A DNA stretch of 64,000 nt from contig NZ_JACBZF010000002.1 in assembly GCF_013408095.1 (NCBI RefSeq), forward strand, positions 434,001-498,000, in the 5' to 3' direction. The DNA is from Novosphingobium marinum. GTDB lineage: Bacteria > Pseudomonadota > Alphaproteobacteria > Sphingomonadales > Sphingomonadaceae. The notes beneath the pieces are model-generated. The model was not told the DNA's origin. It did not search any database and saw only the letters and a list, made by a program, of their open reading frames with translations. The number at the start of each line of letters is the position of its first letter. Within the stretch, counting starts at the first letter, position 1. Shown here one piece after another: positions 5,922-15,280 of the stretch. The translations under genes were made by a program, and so were the position numbers.

Positions 5922-7700
5922 GTGGATAACCAGCGCAACCTCATCCTTTCGGTCCTGCTGATCGGCCTCGTCCTGTTCGGCTGGGATGCGGCGGTAAGGT
6001 ACTTCTATCCGCAGTCCGACACCCCGACCGAGCGGATCGAGCAAGTCGAGAAGAGCGAGGCGGGCGATGCGCCGAAGGCGAGCCGCGAGGGCGGGCTTTC
6101 CGCTCCTGCCGACGTCGCTGCCGAGCGCAAGACGCTGGCCGAGGCGCTTGCCGACGGCGGGCGTGTCCCGGTCGATGCGCCGGGCCTTTCCGGTTCGATC
6201 AACCTGACTGGCGCGGTTGTCGACGACCTCGTCATCAACGACCACCGGGAATCGCAGGACAGGGACAGCGGACCGGTTCGCATCTTCTCGCCCTCGGGAA
6301 CGCCTGCGCAGCATTTCGCGCAGTTCGGATGGGTCGGCACGCAGGCGGACACGCCGGATGCCGACACCGTCTGGCAAGTGGCTGAAGGCGAGCGGCTTAC
6401 ACCGGGATCGCCCGTCACCCTGCGCTGGCAGAACGGTTCGGGACAGGTCTTTTCGATCAAGTTCTCGATCGACGAAGACTACATGATCACGGCGCAGCAG
6501 ACCGTCGCCAACGGCGGTGGCGAGGCTGTGACCGTAAAGCCCTTTGCCCTGATCAACCGGACCGAGCGCACGGCGAGCCTCGACAGCTTCAACGTGCATT
6601 CCGGGCCGCTCGGCACATACGACGACGCGGTCGAATTCGGCACGGACTACGATGACGTTGCCGAAGCGGACGTCGTGACGAATCCGGGCAGGACCGACTG
6701 GGTGGGCTTCACCGATGTCTACTGGATGTCGAGCCTCATCCCCGGCGATGCCCGCGCCACCAGCGATTTCCGCTCGCTGGGCTCCAGCCTGTTCCGAGCC
6801 GACCTGCTGTACGGAAACGTAAGCGTGCCTTCCGGCAAGCAGTTCACACGCATCACGCGCCTGTTCGCCGGAGCCAAGGAAAGCGCGGTGCTCGACCAGT
6901 ACGAGGACGGGGGCATCTCCCGCTTCGGCATGTCGATCGACTGGGGCTGGTTCTTCTGGTTCGAAAAGCCGATCTTCTGGCTGCTCCGCTCGCTGTTCCA
7001 CCTCGTCGGCAATTTCGGGGTCGCGATCATCCTGCTCACCGTGATCGTTCGCGGGGTCATGTTCCCCATCGCCCAGAGGGGCTTTGCCAGCATGGCGGCG
7101 ATGCGGGCGGTGCAGCCGAAGATGAAGGCGATCCAGGAGCGCTACAAGGACGACAAGCAGAAGCAGCAGCAGGAGATCATGGCACTCTACAAGAAGGAGG
7201 GCGTGAACCCGCTTTCGGGCTGTCTTCCGATGCTCTTGCAGATCCCAGTCTTCTTCGCGCTCTACAAGGTGCTCATCCTGTCGATCGAGATGCGCCACCA
7301 GCCGTTCGCGCTGTGGATCAAGGACCTGTCGGCGCCCGACCCGCTGCTGATCCTGAATCTCTTCGGGCTGTTGCCGTTCACGCCGCCCTCCTTCCTCGCC
7401 ATCGGGCTCCTTGCGGTGCTGCTGGGCGTGACGATGTGGCTGCAGTTCCGGCTCAATCCGGCGCCGATGGATCCGGTCCAGCAACAGATGTTCGCGATCA
7501 TGCCGTGGGTGATGATGTTCATCATGGCCCCGTTCGCCGCCGGATTGCTGGTCTACTGGATCACCTCAAACATCCTGACGATCGCGCAACAGAAGTATCT
7601 CTACAGCAAGCATCCCCAGCTTCGCGAGCAGGCCCAGCGCGATGCCGAGGAGCGCGAGCAGGCGCGGGAGCGTGAAAAAGCCGCCAAGGCCGCGAAGTGA
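5922..7700 (+). CDS. yidC: membrane protein insertase YidC
   Basis: YidC inserts and folds inner-membrane proteins, alone or with SecYEG. The 592 residues show the gram-negative layout: TM1 at 7-24, a large periplasmic beta-sandwich domain (about 40-340), then the conserved insertase core with four more membrane helices (from VGNFGVAIILLTVIVRGVMF near 365). The cytoplasmic loop RYKDDKQKQQQEIMALYKKE and the conserved LSGCLPMLLQIPVFFALYKV are present. The charged tail (EEREQAREREKAAKAAK) is typical. The start is GTG 5922. The stop overlaps engB as GTGA. Confidence 0.97.
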   Translation: MDNQRNLILSVLLIGLVLFGWDAAVRYFYPQSDTPTERIEQVEKSEAGDAPKASREGGLSAPADVAAERKTLAEALADGGRVPVDAPGLSGSINLTGAVVDDLVINDHRESQDRDSGPVRIFSPSGTPAQHFAQFGWVGTQADTPDADTVWQVAEGERLTPGSPVTLRWQNGSGQVFSIKFSIDEDYMITAQQTVANGGGEAVTVKPFALINRTERTASLDSFNVHSGPLGTYDDAVEFGTDYDDVAEADVVTNPGRTDWVGFTDVYWMSSLIPGDARATSDFRSLGSSLFRADLLYGNVSVPSGKQFTRITRLFAGAKESAVLDQYEDGGISRFGMSIDWGWFFWFEKPIFWLLRSLFHLVGNFGVAIILLTVIVRGVMFPIAQRGFASMAAMRAVQPKMKAIQERYKDDKQKQQQEIMALYKKEGVNPLSGCLPMLLQIPVFFALYKVLILSIEMRHQPFALWIKDLSAPDPLLILNLFGLLPFTPPSFLAIGLLAVLLGVTMWLQFRLNPAPMDPVQQQMFAIMPWVMMFIMAPFAAGLLVYWITSNILTIAQQKYLYSKHPQLREQAQRDAEEREQAREREKAAKAAK

Positions 7701-8338
7701 GCTCCGACGAAGAGGACCTCGCCGAGCGCGCGCGAAAGCTGTTCTCCGGCCGCGTCGATTTTCTCAAAAGCGCGCCGTCGCTCAATTTCCTGCCCGATCC
7801 GGATGTGCCCGAGATCGCCTTTGCGGGGCGCTCGAATGTCGGCAAGTCGTCGCTTCTCAACGCGCTGACGGGGCGCAAGGCGATCGCCCGCACATCCGTG
7901 ACGCCGGGGCGGACTCAGGAGCTCAATTTCTTCGATGTCGGCGATCCACTGCAGTTCCGCCTTGTCGACATGCCAGGATACGGGTTCGCGAAGGCTCCGC
8001 CCAAGGTCGTCGAGAACTGGCGGCGGCTGGTGCGCGATTTCCTGCGCGGGCGCGCGGTCCTCAAGCGAACGCTACTGCTGATCGACAGCCGCCACGGGAT
8101 AAAGCCTGTCGATGCCGAGATGATGACCATGCTGGACGAGGCTGCGGTCGGTTACCGGATCGTGCTTACCAAGATCGACAAGATCAAGGCGAGCGAGCTG
8201 GACGCGGTACTTGCGAGGACTTCGGATCAGGCGCGAAAACACTCTGCAGCGTTTCCAATAATAATTTCATCGTCGTCAGAGACTAAAACGGGAATTTCGG
8301 AACTCCGTTCCGCTGTATTGCAGGATGCCATGGTTTAG
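7697..8338 (+). CDS. engB: ribosome biogenesis GTP-binding protein EngB/YihA
   Basis: This is a 213-residue TrmE-Era-EngA-YihA-type GTPase needed for large-subunit assembly. Motifs are G1 GRSNVGKSS (44-52), G2 threonine near 69, G3 DMPGYG (91-96), G4 TKID (158-161) and a serine-rich G5 near 190. GTG 7697 overlaps the yidC stop by four bases, so the pair is probably translationally coupled. Confidence 0.95.
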   Translation: MSSDEEDLAERARKLFSGRVDFLKSAPSLNFLPDPDVPEIAFAGRSNVGKSSLLNALTGRKAIARTSVTPGRTQELNFFDVGDPLQFRLVDMPGYGFAKAPPKVVENWRRLVRDFLRGRAVLKRTLLLIDSRHGIKPVDAEMMTMLDEAAVGYRIVLTKIDKIKASELDAVLARTSDQARKHSAAFPIIISSSSETKTGISELRSAVLQDAMV

Positions 8339-8631
8339 GCAGCGGCATCGAAAATCAATTGGTCGTCTCGGTTGTGAAAATCATCGCGCCCGTCATCATT
8401 TTGTAGCATCTCCAAAATCTCGACGTTATATCAAGGGTTAGCCGCCGGCTGATCGCGCGTTGTTTGGCCTGCATTCGGATCGTCATTGCGCGTTGCAGCG
8501 AACAAGCGGTAGCCAAGCGTTGGCGACTTTGTTAGCAGGTCGCTCGTTCAAGCTTTGACGGCGCTCTCAGGCCCGGATGCGTTCAGTGCGTCCCGGGGGT
8601 CGTGCCGCGCCATTCTGCCATGGGGAGCAAT

Positions 8632-9456
8632 ATGATCGAATCTTCGACGAAGGGCGTGTTCGCGCCGGAAACCCTCCAGGACTACGGTGCAGACCCCGTC
8701 GCCGTCCGCGAGAGCGACAAGTACGTGTCGGAGTATATCCGCGGCTTCGTGGACAAGTGGGACGAGCTGATCGACTGGAATTCGCGAGCCGAGAGCGAAG
8801 GTCGCTTCTTCATCGATGTGCTCAAGGCTCGCGGCAAGGAGACCGTGCTGGATGTCGCGACCGGGACCGGTTTTCACTCGGTCCAGCTGCTCAAGGCAGG
8901 TTTCAGCGTCTTTTCGGCGGATGGCTCGGCCGAAATGCTGGCAAAGGCATTCGACAACGGCATGCGCCACGATGTCGTGCTCAAGACGATTCACGCGGAC
9001 TGGCGCTGGCTGAACAAGGACGTCCACGGCAAGTTCGACGCCATCATCTGCCTCGGCAACAGTTTCACCCACCTGTTCGAGGAAGCGGACCGGCGGCGGG
9101 CGCTCGCCGAATTCTATGCGGCGTTGAAGCATGACGGCATCCTCATCATCGATCAGCGCAACTACGATTCGATCCTCGACCACGGCTTTTCGACGCAACA
9201 CAAGTATTACTATTGCGGCGACCAGGTCGTCGCCGAACCGGTTCACGTGGACGAGGGGCTTGCCCGTTTCGAGTACCGCTTCCCGGACGGTTCGAAGCAC
9301 AACCTGAACATGTTCCCGCTGCGCAAGAACTACGTGCGGGGCCTGCTGGAGGACGCGGGCTTCCGGAAGATCAAGACCTACGGCGACTTCCAGGACGAGG
9401 CCGAAGAGGCGAACCCCGACTTTTTCGTGCATGTCGCGGAGAAGAACTATGTCTGA
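8632..9456 (+). CDS. glycine/sarcosine N-methyltransferase
   Basis: The enzyme uses S-adenosylmethionine to methylate glycine to sarcosine and on to dimethylglycine, the first steps of glycine-betaine synthesis. The protein has 274 residues. The SAM motif is LDVATGTGFHSVQLL (about 74-88), followed by an acidic loop FSADGSAEML. ICLGNSFTHL and DQRNYDSILDHGF match what I know of the GSMT family. I chose ATG 8632 because GGGGAG lies six bases ahead; an upstream in-frame ATG (8620) and an earlier start lack this. The stop overlaps the second methyltransferase by eight bases, making a two-gene operon for an osmoprotectant. The 293 bases upstream show no riboswitch I can name. Confidence 0.85.
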   Translation: MIESSTKGVFAPETLQDYGADPVAVRESDKYVSEYIRGFVDKWDELIDWNSRAESEGRFFIDVLKARGKETVLDVATGTGFHSVQLLKAGFSVFSADGSAEMLAKAFDNGMRHDVVLKTIHADWRWLNKDVHGKFDAIICLGNSFTHLFEEADRRRALAEFYAALKHDGILIIDQRNYDSILDHGFSTQHKYYYCGDQVVAEPVHVDEGLARFEYRFPDGSKHNLNMFPLRKNYVRGLLEDAGFRKIKTYGDFQDEAEEANPDFFVHVAEKNYV

Positions 9457-10273
9457 GGCAGGGGAAGGAGTGGCGGTAGCACGCGACTACTACGACAGCG
9501 AGGAGGCCGACAGCTTCTATAGCGCGATCTGGGGCGGCGAAGACATCCATATCGGTCTCTACGACACGACCGACGATATCCGCCAGGCAAGCCGGCTGAC
9601 CGTCGATCACATGGCGGGAAAGCTCGGCGATCTTTCCGGCAAGCGGGTGATCGACCTCGGAGCAGGATACGGCGGTGCCGCGCGGGTCCTCGCTCGCGAG
9701 CATGGCGCGAACGTTACCTGCCTCAATCTTTCGACCGTCGAAAACGACCGCAATCGCGCGTTGACGAACGAGGCCGGCCTTTCCGACCGGGTCGAAGTCG
9801 TGGACGGATCGTTCGACGACCTGCCCTTCGGCGATGCCACTTTCGACGTAGCCTGGAGCCAGGATGCGATCCTTCATGCGCCCGATCGCAGCGCGGTGCT
9901 CGACGAGGTGGCACGCGTTCTCGGGCCGGGCGGGCTCCTTGTTTTTCACGATCCGATGCAGGCGACCGATGCCGACACGGCGGCGCTGCAACCGATCTAC
10001 GACCGCATCCATCTGCCCGACCTCGCGTCGATAGAATTCTATCGCGACGGTCTCCTTGCCCGAGGTTTCGAGGAGGTCGAAACCGAGGTCCTGACCGAGC
10101 AACTCGGCAACCACTATGCAAGGGTGCGAGAGGAACTGATTGCCCGCCAGGATGAACTCGCGCTTCCCGATGAATTCGTGGCGAAGATGAGCGCAGGACT
10201 TTCTCTCTGGGTCGACGGCGCAAGAAACGGCAACCTGCGCTGGGCAATCATGCTCTATCGCAAGCAGGGCTGA
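9449..10273 (+). CDS. sarcosine/dimethylglycine N-methyltransferase
   Basis: This partner completes betaine synthesis, methylating sarcosine and dimethylglycine to glycine betaine. It has 274 residues. The SAM site is VIDLGAGYGGAARVLA (about 66-81), followed by TCLNLSTVEN, and the DAILHAPDR and RVLGPGGLLVFHDPM segments are as in SDMT proteins. ATG 9449 lies inside the end of the upstream gene with GGAG a few bases before it, so coupling is likely. Together the two genes make betaine from glycine without choline. This suggests a marine or salt-exposed lifestyle. Confidence 0.85.
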   Translation: MSEAGEGVAVARDYYDSEEADSFYSAIWGGEDIHIGLYDTTDDIRQASRLTVDHMAGKLGDLSGKRVIDLGAGYGGAARVLAREHGANVTCLNLSTVENDRNRALTNEAGLSDRVEVVDGSFDDLPFGDATFDVAWSQDAILHAPDRSAVLDEVARVLGPGGLLVFHDPMQATDADTAALQPIYDRIHLPDLASIEFYRDGLLARGFEEVETEVLTEQLGNHYARVREELIARQDELALPDEFVAKMSAGLSLWVDGARNGNLRWAIMLYRKQG

Positions 10274-10338
10274 GCGTCTCCTCGTTGTCGAGTTGAATCC
10301 GAGAGGCTAGAGCGAAGGCGAAAGGGGCACGCCGACCC

Positions 10339-11007
10339 ATGAAGCTGATCATCGGAAACAAGAACTATTCGAGCTGGTCGCTGCGCGGCTGGCTGGCCTG
10401 CAAGCAATCCGGGCTTTCGTTCGAGGAACTGACCGTGCCGCTCTACGGCGAGGACTGGGACGAACTGAAGCGGAGTTCGGACGACCTCGCGCCGTCGCAG
10501 GGCAAGGTGCCGATCCTGTGGGACGGCGAAGCGGTCGTCTGGGACAGTCTTGCGATCATCGAATACCTTGCCGACAAGGTCGGTCGCGACCGGTTCTGGC
10601 CCAAGGAAGACGATGCCCGCGCGATGGCGCGCTCAATGGTGGCGGAGATGCACTCGGGCTACCTGCCGCTCCGGCGTCAGTGTCCGATGAACATCCGCCG
10701 CCGCGTGGTTGATGCCGAAGTGCCCGACGATGCCAAGGCCGATATCGTCCGCATTATGACCCTGTGGGCCGAGGCGCGTGCCCGCTTCGGCAAGGGCGGA
10801 CCCTTCCTTTTCGGGACCTTCTGTGCCGCCGACATCATCTACGCACCCGTCGTCAGCCGCTTCCTGACCTATGGTATTCCCGTGCCGGGCTTCGCGCGCG
10901 CCTACATGGAGGCGGTCTGGGAACACGAGTGGATGCAGGAATGGATCACCGCAGCCGAGGAAGAGGACTGGGTGATCGAGCAGTTCGAGACACCGGTCGT
11001 CAAATAG
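10339..11007 (+). CDS. glutathione S-transferase family protein
   Basis: The protein has 222 residues with a thioredoxin-fold N-terminal half, including KNYSSWSLRGWLACKQSG with candidate catalytic serines (11-14), the cis-proline region GKVPIL, and DSLAIIEYLAD, which binds the gamma-glutamyl part of glutathione. An all-helical C-terminal half follows. It resembles the YfcF/YibF-like bacterial GSTs; the substrate is unknown. It follows the betaine genes by 65 bases and is convergent with a cupin gene. Confidence 0.85.
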   Translation: MKLIIGNKNYSSWSLRGWLACKQSGLSFEELTVPLYGEDWDELKRSSDDLAPSQGKVPILWDGEAVVWDSLAIIEYLADKVGRDRFWPKEDDARAMARSMVAEMHSGYLPLRRQCPMNIRRRVVDAEVPDDAKADIVRIMTLWAEARARFGKGGPFLFGTFCAADIIYAPVVSRFLTYGIPVPGFARAYMEAVWEHEWMQEWITAAEEEDWVIEQFETPVVK

Positions 11008-11017
11008 CCCTTGCAGG

Positions 11018-11473
11018 CTAGAAGGCCGAACCATCCTTGCGCCGGAATTCGCCGCTTTCGGCGAACAGGTGCATGTCTATGTCGGAATAGTGGCAGTCGC
11101 TTGCCGATGGCTTTCCGACGGCGACGAATATGCACGGCTTGTCCGACCGGTTCTGAAGAACGTGTCCGTTGCCGTCACCCTTGGGGAACGCCGCGATGTC
11201 GCCGGACGTGAGGAGCGTCTCGCCCGAATTGTCGACCAGCACCGCCTCGCCTGCGAGCATGATGACGATTTCGTCTTCGTCGTCGTGCCAGTGTCGCTGC
11301 GAGGACCAAGCTCCCGGTTCCAGCGTCACGTGGCTCACGCCGAAGTCTGTGAGCCCCGTTGCCGGAGCGAGCCGGCGGTACCAGCGGCCCGCGACGGGCG
11401 CGGCGTGTTCGGGCGGATAGCCGGTCCGGTTCGTCTGCTCGATCGTGTCAAGGTCGACCTTCGGCACCGGCAT
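11018..11473 (-). CDS. cupin domain protein
   Basis: This is a 151-residue single-domain cupin. Motif 1 is seen as SSQRHWHDDEDEIVIMLAGE (two histidines and a glutamate for the metal) and motif 2 as GDIAAFPKGDGNGHVLQN. Metal-dependent small-molecule binding or isomerase/dioxygenase activity is typical, but the substrate cannot be told. I place the start at ATG 11473; upstream residues in this frame look non-coding. It is divergent from dapE with 52 bases between starts. Confidence 0.8.
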   Translation of the reverse strand: MPVPKVDLDTIEQTNRTGYPPEHAAPVAGRWYRRLAPATGLTDFGVSHVTLEPGAWSSQRHWHDDEDEIVIMLAGEAVLVDNSGETLLTSGDIAAFPKGDGNGHVLQNRSDKPCIFVAVGKPSASDCHYSDIDMHLFAESGEFRRKDGSAF

Positions 11474-11525
11474 CGCTCCATCGCTTGTCTGCGCCCGGCA
11501 TAGCCCATATGCACGGCGAGTGACC

Positions 11526-12671
11526 ATGAGCGAAATCGCATCCCGCACTGCAAGCGTGGCCGAACTGGCCGAAGCGCTCATCGCTTGCCCGAGCGTAACG
11601 CCTGCACAGGGCCTCGTCTTCGATTGTCTCGAGTCGCAACTGCAGCCGCTCGGTTTCGCGGTGCATCGTTTCGTTGCCGGCGAACCTCCCGACGGACCGG
11701 TCGAGAACCTCTTTGCTATCCGCAAGGGGCCGGAAGGCTGCAGGCATTTCGCATTCGCTGGTCATCTCGACGTGGTGCCTCCCGGAGACGGGTGGACCTC
11801 GGCCCCGTTCGCTCCCGAGCGGCGCGGGGATTTGCTCTACGGTCGCGGCGCGGTCGACATGAAGGGATCGATCGCGGCGATGGTCGCTGCGGTTCGCGAC
11901 ATTCCGGAACATGCCGGAACTATCAGCTTCGTCGTTACCGGGGACGAGGAAGGACCGGCACGCCATGGCACCATCGCGCTGATCGAACATATGCGCGAGG
12001 TCGGCGAAATCCCCGATCTCTGTCTCGTCGGTGAGCCGACGTCGATCGACAGGCTGGGCGATACGGTCAAGATCGGGCGGCGCGGGTCGGTGAACATCTG
12101 GCTGGAATCGCAAGGCACGCAAGGGCACGTGGCCTATCCGCACCTTGCAGACAATCCGATACCGCGCCTCGTCGCCTTGCTCGCCGAGCTCGATGCGCTG
12201 AAACTCGACGAGGGGACCGAATGGTTCCAGGCCTCGAACCTCGAGATCACCGACCTCGAAGTCGGAAATCCGGCGCACAACGTCATTCCGGCGGGTGCGA
12301 AGGCGCGGATATCCATCCGTTTCAACGATCAGCATACCGGAGCATCGCTCGCCGCGCGCGTCACGGAAATCGCTGAGCGGCATGGCTGCCTTGCCTCGCC
12401 AATCATTTCGGGCGAATCGTTCCTGACCCAGCCGGGACCGTTTTCCGACATCGTCTCTCGCGCGATCGAGGCGGAAACTTCGATCACGCCCGACCTATCG
12501 ACAGGTGGCGGGACGTCCGATGCCCGGTTTCTCAAGGATCTTTCGCCGGTCATCGAATTCGGACTTTGCAACGCGACGATGCACAAGCGCGACGAGGCGG
12601 TGGCACTCGCGGACCTCGAGATCCTCGCTCGGATCTATGCCCGCATCGCCGGAGATGCTCTGCGCGCTTGA
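11526..12671 (+). CDS. dapE: succinyl-diaminopimelate desuccinylase
   Basis: DapE removes succinate from N-succinyl-LL-diaminopimelate in the lysine and peptidoglycan pathway, using two zinc ions. The protein has 381 residues. Metal and catalytic residues are visible in HLDVVPPGDGW (about 70), GRGAVDMKGSIAAMV (bridging aspartate near 102), TGDEEGPARHGT (catalytic glutamate pair near 138), LVGEPTS and the C-terminal GLCNATMHKRDE histidine. The start ATG 11526 gives the usual family length. Other pathway genes in the window are dapB and lysC. Confidence 0.96.
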   Translation: MSEIASRTASVAELAEALIACPSVTPAQGLVFDCLESQLQPLGFAVHRFVAGEPPDGPVENLFAIRKGPEGCRHFAFAGHLDVVPPGDGWTSAPFAPERRGDLLYGRGAVDMKGSIAAMVAAVRDIPEHAGTISFVVTGDEEGPARHGTIALIEHMREVGEIPDLCLVGEPTSIDRLGDTVKIGRRGSVNIWLESQGTQGHVAYPHLADNPIPRLVALLAELDALKLDEGTEWFQASNLEITDLEVGNPAHNVIPAGAKARISIRFNDQHTGASLAARVTEIAERHGCLASPIISGESFLTQPGPFSDIVSRAIEAETSITPDLSTGGGTSDARFLKDLSPVIEFGLCNATMHKRDEAVALADLEILARIYARIAGDALRA

Positions 12672-12727
12672 CTTGTGCGCCCCAGTTGCGAGCGTGCAAG
12701 AGTACGGGAAAGCGGCAGGGGTAGGGC

Positions 12728-13966
12728 ATGTTCGGTCAATGGTTCAGGATACCGCTTTGGCAGCGGGTCATCGGCGCATTGCTTCTCGGCATCGTCGTCG
12801 GCGTGATCTGGGGGCCGGGGGCCGAGAGCATCAAGTGGATCGGCGATTTCTTCATCAAGTCGATCAAGATGCTGGTCGTCCCGCTCATATTCTTCTCGAT
12901 CGTCGCCGGGGTCGCCGCGATCGGCGATCTGCGCAAGCTGGGCTCGGTCGGCTGGCGCGCCCTGCTGCTGTTCGTCGTCACGGGACAACTGGCTGTCTGG
13001 CTCGGACTAGGCCTCGGAACCTTCTTCGCCCCGGGCGCAGGGGTCGATACCAGCGCGATAGACCGGGGGCCGACGCCGCAGCCCGCCGAAACGAGCGCCG
13101 TCGACATGGTTCTTTCGATCATCCCGGAAAGCCCCGTGCAGGTCATGGCCGATGCGCAGGTGCTTCCTCTTATTGTCTTCGCGCTCCTCATCGGCATCGG
13201 CATCGTCATGGCGAAGGAGGACGGGCATCCAGCAGCGCGCATCTTCGACAGCGGGGCGGTGGTCATGCAGAAGGTGACCATGATCGTGATGGAGCTTACG
13301 CCGTTCGGTGTCTTCGCACTGATGGCTTGGGTTGCCGGTACTCTGGGTCAGGACGCACTCGTCGCGCTCGCGAAGCTGGTCGCACTCAATTACGTCGGCT
13401 GCTTCCTGATCATAGGCGTCGTCTACATTTCGATGATCCGGTTCCTTGCAAAGCTGCCGATTGCCGACTTCTTCCGTGGCATGGTCGATGCCATCGCGGT
13501 CGCCTATTCGACAGCATCGTCGAACGCCACGCTGCCGGTCACGTTGCGGTGTACGCAGCGCAACCTCGGGGTCAGTCGCTCGACGTCCAGCTTCGTGGTT
13601 TCCCTCGGCGCGACGATCAACATGGACGGTACGGCGATGTACCTGGGGCTGGCGACGCTGTTCGGCGCACAGATCTTCGGAGTCGATCTGTCGTTCGCGG
13701 ACTACGTGCTCATCTCGGTACTAGCGACGCTTGGATCGGTCGGTGCCGCAGGGATACCCGGCGCGGGCCTGATCATGATGGCGCTGGTTTTCGGCGCCGT
13801 CGGTGTGCCCCTTGAGACTATCGCCTTCGTAGCCGGGGTGGACCGGATCATGGACATGATGCGCACTGCGACCAACGTTACCGGCGATGCCACGGTGACG
13901 ACGGCCGTTGCGGTCATGACCAACGAGATCGATCGCGGCGAGATGGTCAGCGACGACGACGTCTAG
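12728..13966 (+). CDS. dicarboxylate/amino acid:cation symporter
   Basis: This 412-residue inner-membrane transporter belongs to the DAACS (GltP/DctA) family and has about eight membrane helices plus re-entrant loops. The diagnostic core is present: a serine-rich AYSTASSNATLPVTLR hairpin (about 257-272), SLGATINMDGTAMYLG (about 295-310) with the NMDGT cation site, and a late GIPGAGLIMMA loop. It likely imports glutamate or C4-dicarboxylates with protons or sodium. It stands 56 bases after dapE and is convergent with the ATP-grasp gene. Confidence 0.92.
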   Translation: MFGQWFRIPLWQRVIGALLLGIVVGVIWGPGAESIKWIGDFFIKSIKMLVVPLIFFSIVAGVAAIGDLRKLGSVGWRALLLFVVTGQLAVWLGLGLGTFFAPGAGVDTSAIDRGPTPQPAETSAVDMVLSIIPESPVQVMADAQVLPLIVFALLIGIGIVMAKEDGHPAARIFDSGAVVMQKVTMIVMELTPFGVFALMAWVAGTLGQDALVALAKLVALNYVGCFLIIGVVYISMIRFLAKLPIADFFRGMVDAIAVAYSTASSNATLPVTLRCTQRNLGVSRSTSSFVVSLGATINMDGTAMYLGLATLFGAQIFGVDLSFADYVLISVLATLGSVGAAGIPGAGLIMMALVFGAVGVPLETIAFVAGVDRIMDMMRTATNVTGDATVTTAVAVMTNEIDRGEMVSDDDV

Positions 13967-13988
13967 TCACTCCGACCGGGCTGGGCGG

Positions 13989-15230
13989 TCAGCCAAGCCC
14001 GACCATGATCGCGTCTTTTCGTCGCCACCGCCTCAGCCGGTCTCGCCAGCCGTTGACCGCGAAGTTGAGAAGGACGCACAGCGCCAGTCGCCGCTGCTCC
14101 GGGTTCAGCCGCACAATCTCCGCAGGGCGAAAGCGGTTTTCGCTCCACCACACCCCGGTATATGGCGCTATACCACTGCACAGTGAGGTGGGTTGCGACG
14201 AGGCACGCAAACGCGCCGCGGCCACGACGGCGCTCACGAAATTGAGGCCGCACCAGGTCGATTGTCCCAGGCTGGACCAGGTTCGGGGATTGCATTCGAG
14301 CAGGCTGATGCGTCCATCTTCCGACAATCGGGCGTCGAATTGCGCAAAACCGCTGAACCGCGTGCGCTCTATGATCGCCCGAGTCGCGCTCAGGAACTGC
14401 TCATGGTGCGCGAACTCGAACCGACCGTTCCGACGCACCTGAATGCTGTAGTGCAGCATGCGGCCCCGGTCGGAGAGGACGCCAAGGCCGATGTCCACCC
14501 CCGGGACGAACGCCTGCGCAACCAGTGGGCTGAACCGATAGTTTGCGTTGCCGAGTACCCGGTCGGCGAATTGCCTTTCGTTTTCCACGAAGACGACGCC
14601 ATGCCCACCGGCCATGTTCGTGGGCTTAATGACGATCGGTGCCCCCAGGCGCGCGAAAGTTTCGTCGGTGTCGATGCCGGACTTGCCTGCGAAGAACATT
14701 GTTTCCGGCGTCGGCAAGTCCAAGTTGCGAGCGAGCCGGGTGAAAGCAGCTTTGTCGCGGAGGAGCGCACGCGACTCGCGGCAATCCGCGCCAATCCAGT
14801 TGATCGGAGCGCGGACTGCGAGCTCGTCCAGATAATCGCATCCGATGTCGTCGGCGCCGATCGCGACTACCGGCCTGTCGCCAGCGATGCGCGCGAGCCT
14901 GTGGGCATCCACGTTCGACGCAGAAGCGAGATCGACAACGAGATGACCCCTGCAACCGGGGAATTTCGAGAGCGAGGCAAGAGATTGCGGCCCTGCCAGG
15001 ATGAAACCCTGCGTCTCTTCCGAAGGCAGCGCAGCGATAAGCTGGAGCAGGAGCGGGCGATTGGCTCCAGCGAAAAGGCAGATGCCTTTCTCCTCAAGAA
15101 GGGACGGAGATAAGTTGCGAAGTACGGGGTGCCTTCGCAGTTGCGGAAGTGCACCAGGGCGTTTCTCGAAATAGATATCCCGCGGCTTCAAGGAGACCGG
15201 CATGGGCTTAAAACTCCACATACAAAACAT
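13989..15230 (-). CDS. ATP-grasp domain protein
   Basis: The protein has up to 413 residues and an ATP-grasp core. The lid/ATP region is visible as APIVIKPTNMAGGHGVVFVE (about 197-216). The metal-binding end is RISLLECNPRTWSSL near 310, where E and N match the family's magnesium ligands. The N-terminal third looks like a Rossmann-type pre-ATP-grasp domain. Such enzymes join a carboxylate to an amine or thiol, often for peptides or modified sugars. No partner gene here reveals the substrate. Several in-frame ATGs near the N-terminus make the exact start uncertain. It lies 50 bases after nth on the same strand. Confidence 0.75.
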   Translation of the reverse strand: MFCMWSFKPMPVSLKPRDIYFEKRPGALPQLRRHPVLRNLSPSLLEEKGICLFAGANRPLLLQLIAALPSEETQGFILAGPQSLASLSKFPGCRGHLVVDLASASNVDAHRLARIAGDRPVVAIGADDIGCDYLDELAVRAPINWIGADCRESRALLRDKAAFTRLARNLDLPTPETMFFAGKSGIDTDETFARLGAPIVIKPTNMAGGHGVVFVENERQFADRVLGNANYRFSPLVAQAFVPGVDIGLGVLSDRGRMLHYSIQVRRNGRFEFAHHEQFLSATRAIIERTRFSGFAQFDARLSEDGRISLLECNPRTWSSLGQSTWCGLNFVSAVVAAARLRASSQPTSLCSGIAPYTGVWWSENRFRPAEIVRLNPEQRRLALCVLLNFAVNGWRDRLRRWRRKDAIMVGLG

Positions 15231-15280
15231 GGAATTTTAGCCCATTTAGGGCAGTCCAGCTAACGCGTTAACTATTCTAA

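Noticed and set aside
5811..7484. Antisense open frame of 557 codons
   Set aside because: It is the shadow of yidC. Composition is typical of a reverse frame (Arg/Asp/Glu-rich without hydrophobic pattern).
8339..8631. SAM- or glycine-type riboswitch upstream of the methyltransferase operon
   Set aside because: I looked for conserved cores and paired elements but recognised none. The region is left unannotated.
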